From assembly GCA_903850505.1 (NCBI GenBank), contig CAINLT010000498.1:1-32557 (forward strand): 32,557 nt of DNA, written 5' to 3'. This document shows, one piece after another, positions 27,229-32,557 of the stretch. The stretch is from an uncultured Myxococcales bacterium (lineage in GTDB: Bacteria > Myxococcota_A > UBA9042). The notes beneath the pieces are model-generated. The model worked only from the letters and a program-made list of their open reading frames with translations. It searched no databases and was not told the origin of the DNA. The translations under genes were made by a program, and so were the position numbers. The first letter of the stretch is position 1. Every line of letters starts with the position of its first letter.

Positions 27229-27286
27229 CCGGCGAGCAGTTCGCCGGAAGTGTATGATCCCCCAATGCCCAGGTCGACGCCTGGGC
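27229..27286 (+). other. Two hairpins in the lipoprotein leader
   Basis: CCGGCGA (27229-27235) pairs with TCGCCGG (27241-27247) around a 5-base loop just after the GT4 stop, and GCCCAGG (27267-27273) pairs with CCTGGGC (27280-27286) around a 6-base loop. The second ends three bases before the GAGGA ribosome site of the lipoprotein (27290-27294). The first could be a weak terminator or operator, the second a translation-modulating or mRNA-stabilising hairpin; no T tract follows either. Confidence 0.4.
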
Positions 27287-27301
27287 GCGAGGACTAGAAA
27301 C

Positions 27302-27874
27302 ATGAAGAAGTCTACGACCTTCAAGATGCTCGCGCTCGTGACCGCCACTGTGGCGTTCGCGGCGTGTGGTACCAAAGCCAGCACCGACGGCGGCGGCACC
27401 ACCGACACGACCAGCGACGTGACGCTCGCCGGCGACTCGACCGCCACCACCGACACCGGCGCAGTCAGCTGCCCGGCGTACGTGACCCCGACCACCGACA
27501 AGGGTTGCACCGGCACGACCGACAAGGCGCTCGTCGCCGCGATGGACGCCGACAAGACCAAGTCCAGCGACTTTGCTGATCAGGTCCGCACGTGCACCCT
27601 CACCCACGGCTGCATGGCCAAGGGCACGGATTGCCCGAATGAAGAAGGCAAGGTCGCGATTCAGGGCCAGTGCATCGGTCAGTGCGTCGTCGACAACATG
27701 CCCGCGGCGTTCGGCAAAATCTCCGCCAACTGCGCGTGGTGCTACGGCGCGTACTCCGGTGCGTGCGGCTTCAACCACTGCCTCGCGGAATGCGCCACGG
27801 ACACGCCCGAGTGCAACCCGTGCCTCGCGAAGAACTGCGATCCGGTCCGCGATGCCTGCAAAGACGGCAAGTAA
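27302..27874 (+). CDS. Cys-rich lipoprotein
   Basis: This 190-residue protein starts at ATG 27302 behind GAGGA. Lys-rich residues, a hydrophobic core and the lipobox VAFAAC make Cys22 the likely lipidated residue. Residues 23-60 are a flexible Thr/Asp/Gly linker with three TTD repeats. The rest contains sixteen further Cys in paired patterns (HGCMAKGTDC, QCIGQC, NCAWCYGAYSGACG, HCLAEC, ECNPCLAKNCDP), so a disulfide-rich fold on the periplasmic or outer surface is expected. Such proteins are abundant in Myxococcota; the function is unknown. The gene is followed by a strong terminator, so it is probably monocistronic. Confidence 0.85.
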   Translation: MKKSTTFKMLALVTATVAFAACGTKASTDGGGTTDTTSDVTLAGDSTATTDTGAVSCPAYVTPTTDKGCTGTTDKALVAAMDADKTKSSDFADQVRTCTLTHGCMAKGTDCPNEEGKVAIQGQCIGQCVVDNMPAAFGKISANCAWCYGAYSGACGFNHCLAECATDTPECNPCLAKNCDPVRDACKDGK

Positions 27875-27897
27875 GCGTCTGGTTTGAGTGAGAAAGG

Positions 27898-27937
27898 CTG
27901 AGGGGTCGGGTGCAAGCTCGGCCCCTCAGTGCTTTTT
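27898..27937 (+). terminator. Intrinsic terminator after the lipoprotein gene
   Basis: CTGAGGGG (27898-27905) pairs with CCCCTCAG (27922-27929), extended inward by possible CG pairs, and TGCTTTTT follows. It sits 24 bases after the TAA and ends the lipoprotein transcript. Confidence 0.85.
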
Positions 27938-28007
27938 GGCCCGCCCCTTGGCGATCGCGGCCATCCGTGGCATTGTCCTACCCGCAACATCGCCTTGGGA
28001 GGGGAAG

Positions 28008-29339
28008 ATGAAGTGGCTCGCGCGTTTGGTGTCCGTCCTCACGGTCGTTTCCGCAACCTCAGCTTTCGCCGCCGGCTATGACACGCCGATGCTCTATTCC
28101 GCCAGCCACATGGGCATGGGCGGTACGGCGATCGGCTCGGTTGACGACCCCAGCGCGATCTTCCACAACCCCGCGGGCTTGTCGCGCTCCGGCGTCGGCG
28201 CCTTGCACCTGGACGTATCGCCGCTCGGTGGCGTCATTCAGGGTAGCCCGGACAAGGATGCGCTGAGCATCAAGTCCAACACAGCCGTCTCGCCGTTCTT
28301 CATGGCCGCCGGTTCGTACCGCGTCGTGGATCGCGTGCACGTCGGCTTTGCCGCGTACCTGCTCGGCGGCGCGGCTGGCTCGTACAACTACAACATCGAC
28401 AAGACCAAGGCCAACGGTGACTTGAACCGCACGTCCGTGGTCGACAGCGCGAGCCTCGGCTTCATCGAATTTGCGCCCGCGGTGTCCGTCCGCATCATCG
28501 ACGGCTTGAGCCTCGGCGTCGCGTGGCGGCCGCTATTCACCACGTTTGACCGCAACCGCGTCAACACGCTCAGCGCCAACACGACGCCCGATCCGCAGAC
28601 GTTCATCGACATGAAGATGAAGGGCTGGAACTTCACCGGCTTCCGCATCGGCCTGCAATACGCGATCGGCAAGTTCCTGTTTGGCGCCGTGTACCGCAAC
28701 AAGGTCACGACGACGGTCGCCGCCGACAAGATCGTCTACGCTGGCGTCGATTTCCCCAACGCGACCTACCAGTTCATCCTGCCCTCCAAGCTCGGCTTTG
28801 GCGTGCAGTGGAGCGGCATCGAGAACCTGCGCCTCGCCGCGGACTTCGAATACATCTTCAACTCGGAAAACACGACGGTGAACCTGATCGGCGAGCAGGG
28901 CGGCGTCGCCAAGCCGATCATGAACACGTCCAACTGGACCGACAGCTACACGATCCGCGTCGGCGGCGGCTACAAGATTGCCAAGCCGCTGGAACTCCGC
29001 GCGGGCTACATCTTTGACGCCGCGGCTGCCAACCCGATGTACCCGACCGCGTTTGGCTCACCTCCGGGACCGACGAACATCGTCACGGCGGGCGCGGGCT
29101 ACGAATTCACGCCGTCGTTCGACATGTCTTTCGCCATGGCGTATCGCCACGGCACGGGCAGCACGAGTGAAGTCGACGACAAGTGCCCCTTCTGCGGCAA
29201 GACCGGCGACTACGCGATCACGCTCATTGGCGCGTACCTGGATGCCCGCTTCCGCTTTGGCGTTGTGGACAAAGCCAAGGTCCTGCACGACGAGGCGCCC
29301 GTCGCCGCGCCGGAAGCCGCTACACCGGCTGCGCAGTAA
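28008..29339 (+). CDS. FadL/OmpP1/TodX-family outer membrane transporter
   Basis: This 443-residue protein starts at ATG 28008 behind GGGAGGGG. The signal peptide is cleaved about residue 21 (AFA before AG). The N-terminal segment YSASHMGMGGTAIGS followed by DDPSAIFHNPAGLS is the plug signature of the FadL family, whose members let hydrophobic compounds such as fatty acids cross the outer membrane. Alternating strands throughout (for example RIGLQYAIGKFLFGAVYRN and LRLAADFEYIF) fit a beta-barrel. An FCGK with a second Cys (KCPFCGK) in one loop is unusual. The C-terminus ends in an Ala/Pro/Glu tail rather than the typical aromatic residue, although YLDARFRFG lies 26 residues before the end. 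Confidence 0.9.
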   Translation: MKWLARLVSVLTVVSATSAFAAGYDTPMLYSASHMGMGGTAIGSVDDPSAIFHNPAGLSRSGVGALHLDVSPLGGVIQGSPDKDALSIKSNTAVSPFFMAAGSYRVVDRVHVGFAAYLLGGAAGSYNYNIDKTKANGDLNRTSVVDSASLGFIEFAPAVSVRIIDGLSLGVAWRPLFTTFDRNRVNTLSANTTPDPQTFIDMKMKGWNFTGFRIGLQYAIGKFLFGAVYRNKVTTTVAADKIVYAGVDFPNATYQFILPSKLGFGVQWSGIENLRLAADFEYIFNSENTTVNLIGEQGGVAKPIMNTSNWTDSYTIRVGGGYKIAKPLELRAGYIFDAAAANPMYPTAFGSPPGPTNIVTAGAGYEFTPSFDMSFAMAYRHGTGSTSEVDDKCPFCGKTGDYAITLIGAYLDARFRFGVVDKAKVLHDEAPVAAPEAATPAAQ

Positions 29340-29390
29340 GGCGCCGTGCAGCGCTCGCACGACCCGTAACAATCGTCCGGGCGGAGACTC

Positions 29391-29419
29391 TTGACAGCCG
29401 CCCCGGATTGTCCCAAACT
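29391..29419 (+). promoter_or_regulatory. Candidate promoter of the tRNA-Phe/tRNA-Ala transcript
   Basis: TTGACA (29391-29396) is followed after 17 bases by CAAACT (29414-29419), 56 bases before the first tRNA. The spacing is ideal and the -35 perfect; the -10 is weak against the E. coli consensus but resembles the TAAACT found before the lipoprotein gene. Confidence 0.5.
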
Positions 29420-29474
29420 GGCGGCCCCGTTGGCGCTGCGCGCGTTGACGAACCGACACACTGACAGCCCATTC

Positions 29475-29547
29475 GCCCAGATAGCTCAGTTGGTAGAGCA
29501 GGGGATTGAAAATCCCCGTGTCGGCGGTTCAAATCCGTCTCTGGGCA
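29475..29547 (+). tRNA. tRNA-Phe(GAA)
   Basis: Acceptor GCCCAGA pairs with TCTGGGC (29540-29546), the D-arm TAGCTCAGTTGGTAGAGCA is typical, the anticodon stem GGGGA/TCCCC encloses TTGAAAA with GAA at 29508-29510, and the T-arm is regular. The discriminator is A29547 and the following bases are CCC, so CCA is not encoded. Confidence 0.97.
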
Positions 29548-29597
29548 CCCGGACTTCCGGTTCGCCAGGAGTCCCGTTCGTGCCCCGTCTAAACCAC

Positions 29598-29670
29598 GGG
29601 CCGGTAGCTCAGCTGGGAGAGCGCTGCGTTCGCAATGCAGAGGTCATGGGTTCGATCCCCATCCGGTCCA
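29598..29670 (+). tRNA. tRNA-Ala(CGC)
   Basis: Acceptor GGGCCGG pairs with CCGGTCC (29663-29669, one G-T wobble at pair 3, the position next to where alanine tRNAs carry their G3-U70 identity pair). The anticodon stem CTGCG/TGCAG encloses TTCGCAA with CGC at 29631-29633, reading GCG. The T-arm GTTCGATCC is standard. A CCA at 29671-29673 is encoded, unlike the two other tRNAs here. Confidence 0.95.
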
Positions 29671-29674
29671 CCAG

Positions 29675-29710
29675 AAAGGCCATCCAGGAGTTTCCCGGAT
29701 GGCCTTTTTT
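29675..29710 (+). terminator. Intrinsic terminator of the tRNA transcript
   Basis: AGGCCATCC (29677-29685) pairs perfectly with GGATGGCCT (29697-29705) around an 11-base loop and runs into six T residues. It begins directly after the encoded CCA of tRNA-Ala. Confidence 0.95.
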
Positions 29711-29799
29711 CGTTCTAGCCCGCCTCTTTATTCCGGGCTGCCTTCGCTTCTTTCGCCTTCCCATCGCGCGCCTTTCCTCGCGCGCACACGGAGCCCCCC

Positions 29800-31263
29800 A
29801 TGGCGCACATCGACTGGACGTTGGACGACAATGATTTGCTGACCGACGCGCACACGCTCGTCGTGATCGCGCGCAAGGCTGATTTGACCGACGGCTGGCC
29901 GATGGCCAACTTGCCGCAGCAGATTCGCCAGGTTGTGACCCGGCTTGCGGCCGATCTGAAGCCCGGTCCCGGTGTGCTCGGTACGACGCTGTTGCCTGAG
30001 GGCGCGGGTCCCAAGACGCTGGTCGTGATTCCGCTGTACGACAAGGTTTCGCGCCATCTCTCCGACACGCGGGCCTATGAAATCTACCAGGCGCTGCGCA
30101 ACGTTGCGCGCCCGGAAGGCGGCAAGGTTGCGATCCTCGCGGGTCTCGCGGACGCCAAGTACGCGCTCGGCGTCAACCTTGGCATCGCGCGCAGCTACTC
30201 GATCTACTCGCGCAAGTCCGGCAACAAGAACGGCCAGGGCAGCCTGAAGATCGAACTGCGCACCCGAGCGGGTCTCGTGCCGCTGGATCTGACCTGGGCG
30301 CTGGCCGTCGGTGCGGTGCGCAACGCCGCGCGGCTCGTGGACATGCCGCCGATGGAGCTTGACGCCGCGGTGTTTGAGGCGGAAGCGCGCCACGCGGTTG
30401 AAGGCGTCGCCAACGTGACGGTGGATTCGATTGTCGGCGATGAGTTGTTGAAGCTGGGTCTGCGCGGCCTGCACGCCGTCGGCCGCACCGCGATGGTGCC
30501 GCCGCGCGTCGTCATCCTCGACTACAACCCGCCGGGCGTGACGGAAGCGCCGATCGCATTGATCGGCAAGGGTTTGATCTACGACACCGGCGGCCTGAGC
30601 CTGAAGATCGTCGGCGATCGCATGCTCACGATGAAATGCGACATGGGCGGCGCTGCGGCGGTGCTCGGCGCGTTTACGTTGCTGGCCAAGTCGGGTGTGC
30701 AGAAGCGCGTGATTGCGGCGCTGGCGATGGCGGAGAACGCGATTGGCCCGGATTCGTATCGCCCTGACGACATCATCGAGATGCACAGCGGCAAGACGAT
30801 GGAAGTGAACAACACGGACGCGGAAGGCCGGATCGCGCTGGCGGACGCGGCGAGCTACGTGGCGCGCAAGTATCACCCGAAGATCCTGATTGATGCTGCG
30901 ACTTTGACGGGCGCTCAGCTCATCGCGACCGGCAAATGGCACGCGGCGATCGTCAGCAACGACGGCGAACTGGAAAGCAAGGTCATCGCGGCGGGCCACG
31001 CTTCAGGCGACCACTGCATGCCGATCCTGTTCAGCCCGGAGCTGCACACCGGCGATTACAAGAGCAACGTCGCGGACATGCGCAACAGCGTCGCGGATCG
31101 CGCCAACGCGCCGTCGTCGGCTTCAGGTCTGTGGGTCTGGATGCACATCGACGACCTCGACATCCGGTGGGCGCACATCGATCTCGCCGGCCCGGCGTTC
31201 CTCGACAACCGCGGCAGCGGCTATGGCGTGGGCCTGATGTACAGCCTGGTCCGGTCGCTCTAG
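29800..31263 (+). CDS. pepA: M17 leucyl aminopeptidase
   Basis: This 487-residue cytosolic dizinc/dimanganese aminopeptidase starts at ATG 29800 with GGAG upstream. Metal ligands and catalytic residues equivalent to the E. coli PepA set are all present: Lys257 and Asp262 in IGKGLIYDTGG, Lys269 in LSLK, Asp281 in MKCDMGGAA, and Asp340, Glu342 and Arg344 in the signature NTDAEGR. The N-terminal third is the usual non-catalytic domain for hexamer assembly, with low similarity expected. PepA in E. coli also binds DNA; nothing in the sequence speaks for that here. No terminator is seen downstream. It appears to be a single-gene unit behind the tRNA terminator. Confidence 0.94.
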   Translation: MAHIDWTLDDNDLLTDAHTLVVIARKADLTDGWPMANLPQQIRQVVTRLAADLKPGPGVLGTTLLPEGAGPKTLVVIPLYDKVSRHLSDTRAYEIYQALRNVARPEGGKVAILAGLADAKYALGVNLGIARSYSIYSRKSGNKNGQGSLKIELRTRAGLVPLDLTWALAVGAVRNAARLVDMPPMELDAAVFEAEARHAVEGVANVTVDSIVGDELLKLGLRGLHAVGRTAMVPPRVVILDYNPPGVTEAPIALIGKGLIYDTGGLSLKIVGDRMLTMKCDMGGAAAVLGAFTLLAKSGVQKRVIAALAMAENAIGPDSYRPDDIIEMHSGKTMEVNNTDAEGRIALADAASYVARKYHPKILIDAATLTGAQLIATGKWHAAIVSNDGELESKVIAAGHASGDHCMPILFSPELHTGDYKSNVADMRNSVADRANAPSSASGLWVWMHIDDLDIRWAHIDLAGPAFLDNRGSGYGVGLMYSLVRSL

Positions 31264-31427
31264 TTTCGTTGCGTGCCGGAATAGTCTGCATGTTGGAAAT
31301 TCCTACACGTCCTGGCGAGCGCCGCGCCTCAGGTCGATCGCGCTGACGTGGCGCATGCCGCGGCCAATTTCTTGAAACGATTCGGCAAAGTCTGATCGCC
31401 GCGAAACTCGCGCTTGCCGGCTACTTC

Positions 31428-31443
31428 TGGCACGCTTCCTGCA
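31428..31443 (+). promoter_or_regulatory. Candidate sigma-54 (-24/-12) promoter
   Basis: TGGCACGCTTCCTGCA matches the consensus TGGCACRNNNNTTGCW in all but one fixed base (C for the first T of TTGC), with correct spacing of the invariant GG and GC. It lies 66 bases upstream of the ATG at 31509, so transcription would begin near 31455. An activator site cannot be named. Confidence 0.5.
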
Positions 31444-31508
31444 CTATCCTTGGATGACGCGGCGGCCAGACGGTTGTCGGCAGTCCCCAACGGTACGCGG
31501 AGGATGAG

Positions 31509-32557
31509 ATGCGCAAGCAGTGGCAACAGACGGTGGTGATTGGATTGGCGCTTTCCGCGTGGGCGTTGCCGGCGTGGGCGGGCGGCTACTGCTCGACCCA
31601 AAGCCCGTGCAAGAGCGCCAACGAGACCTGCAACGGCAGCACCTGCGTGCCCACGGCCAAGCTGTGCACGGGCGACAGCGCGTGCCAGACGTGGGAGAAA
31701 TGCGACTTCACCTGCCCGGGCGGCACCAGCAGCAGCGGCGGCACGACGACCGTGAGCGTCGATGCGGGCTCAACCGGCTCTGGCTCCGCGGACGCGAGCA
31801 CGGCGGTATCGACCGACGGGATCATGTGGACCGACGGCGGCAAGGCTGACCCGAGCGCGCCCGATGGCGCGAGCGTTCCGCCATCCGAGGATGCCGGGCC
31901 AAACCAGCCGCCCGACGACGCGTTCTACCCGACGATGGACATCGAACAGCCCAAGAACAACTGCCCGGCGAGCCCGGGCGTCTGCGTCGCCGTACTGACC
32001 AAGGTGCCCGCGCAGGCCGGCTGCGATGCGTTTTGCGGCGCGCTGGTGCCCTGCGGCTTCGGCTTTGGCAGCGGCACGACGAGTTCCAGCAGCGGTGGCA
32101 GCAGCGGCAGCGGCGGTGGTACGCCCACGCCGTCGACCGACGATGCGTCCTCTTCGCCCAGCTACCCGGACGCCGCCTTTGGCACGGACCAGGCAGTGGA
32201 CGCGGGCGCATTTGACACCAACATGCCGCAAATCGATGGCGGACCGGTTGACGTGACGCCCGGCCCCGAGGCGCAGGCACAGTGCGTCGCGATTTGCAGC
32301 CTCTGGGTGCTCGATCACACCGCGGACACTGAACTCGCGGCGCTGGAACAGTGCGTCGCCGGCGCCACAACGTGCGACGGAATCAGCAAGGGCTGCGAAG
32401 CGCAGGGCAAGGCCTTCATGACGGCGGCGGAAGCCAACGACGCGTGGTCGCTCGGGCTCGGCGGTCTTGGTGGTGGCAGTTCGACGTCGTCCGCCGGCGA
32501 GACCGGCAACACCAAGGACAGCGACGCCACGACGTCGGTATTCGGCAATGCCGACGC
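31509..32557 (+). CDS. Secreted Cys-rich protein with Gly/Ser/Asp low-complexity linkers (3' end missing)
   Basis: The frame starts at ATG 31509 after GGAGGATGAG and stays open to the window edge (349 full codons). Residues 1-25 are a signal peptide with cleavage after AWA. Next comes a compact Cys module of about 45 residues (YCSTQSPCKS, ETCNGSTCVP, LCTGDSACQTWEKCDFTCPG), then Ser/Gly/Thr/Asp linkers with recurring Asp-Ala-Gly and Asp-Gly-Gly, a second Cys module (NCPASPGVCVAV to CDAFCGALVPCGF), another linker and a third (QCVAICSLWV to CDGISKGC). This bead-and-linker design suggests a surface or matrix protein of a myxobacterium-like organism. I do not recognise the modules. A sigma-54-type promoter is proposed upstream. 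Confidence 0.75.
   Translation, partial: MRKQWQQTVVIGLALSAWALPAWAGGYCSTQSPCKSANETCNGSTCVPTAKLCTGDSACQTWEKCDFTCPGGTSSSGGTTTVSVDAGSTGSGSADASTAVSTDGIMWTDGGKADPSAPDGASVPPSEDAGPNQPPDDAFYPTMDIEQPKNNCPASPGVCVAVLTKVPAQAGCDAFCGALVPCGFGFGSGTTSSSSGGSSGSGGGTPTPSTDDASSSPSYPDAAFGTDQAVDAGAFDTNMPQIDGGPVDVTPGPEAQAQCVAICSLWVLDHTADTELAALEQCVAGATTCDGISKGCEAQGKAFMTAAEANDAWSLGLGGLGGGSSTSSAGETGNTKDSDATTSVFGNAD

Noticed and set aside
29475..29710. Integration hotspot at the tRNA genes
   Set aside because: No integrase, no duplicated tRNA 3' end and no composition change is visible on either side.

Overview
The window reads as a GC-rich (about two-thirds G+C by eye) chromosomal segment of a Gram-negative bacterium, most likely a member of the Myxococcota / former Deltaproteobacteria. 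The grounds are a MopE-like Cys/Asp repeat protein, FHA proteins including an FHA–CpaF fusion, Cys-rich lipoproteins with 'Thr/Ser-Asp' linkers, a FadL-type outer membrane porin and a candidate sigma-54 promoter. This placement is inference; no rRNA or marker gene is present. Coding density is very high, no gap exceeds 300 bp, and I see no insertion sequence, integrase, CRISPR array or prophage.

Layout. 1-3036 (+): 3' part of a very long secreted protein with about ten Cys/Asp MopE-type repeats, followed by a hairpin terminator and tRNA-Leu(UAA). 3253-5275 (+): a small membrane-anchored protein translationally coupled to an HTTM-like (vitamin-K-carboxylase-like) membrane protein, then an unknown exported membrane protein. 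5279-20781 (-): a 15.5 kb block on one strand. Read in transcription order it is: a DprE2-like SDR reductase, a DprE1-like FAD oxidase, a GT4 glycosyltransferase, a polyprenyl-phosphate sugar-phosphate transferase, an unknown secreted protein, a Wzx-like flippase, a Wzy/WaaL-like polymerase or ligase, thiS, thiG, tenI/thiE, then after a 199 bp gap an FHA–CpaF-like protein, an FHA-FHA-TM-TPR protein and acsA.

20914-24707 (+): a K+-dependent-type membrane pyrophosphatase (hppA) followed 5 bp later by a GT-C-like polytopic membrane protein. 24655-25704 (-): a GxSxG esterase. 25881-27224 (+): a second GT4 glycosyltransferase. 27302-29339 (+): a Cys-rich lipoprotein, a strong terminator and a FadL/OmpP1-like porin. 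29475-29710 (+): tRNA-Phe(GAA), tRNA-Ala(CGC) and a terminator. 29800-31263 (+): an M17 leucyl aminopeptidase. 31509-end (+): a secreted Cys-rich, Gly/Ser-rich protein cut by the window edge, behind a candidate sigma-54 promoter.

How the genes fit together. The genes at 12552-20781 form a Wzx/Wzy-type exopolysaccharide or O-antigen unit: initiation (sugar-phosphate transferase), extension (GT4), lipid-linked sugar epimerisation (the DprE1/DprE2 pair), flipping and polymerisation/ligation. The thiazole-forming thiamine genes thiS-thiG-tenI are fused to its 3' end by overlapping reading frames. The most unusual items are the arabinan-type DprE1/DprE2 pair inside a Wzx/Wzy cluster, with Ala at the position of the benzothiazinone-reactive Cys; the FHA–CpaF fusion whose ATPase motifs are degenerate; a ThiS whose C-terminal Gly-Gly is blocked by an extra Ala; and a Wzy-like protein with a beta-rich insertion in its periplasmic loop.
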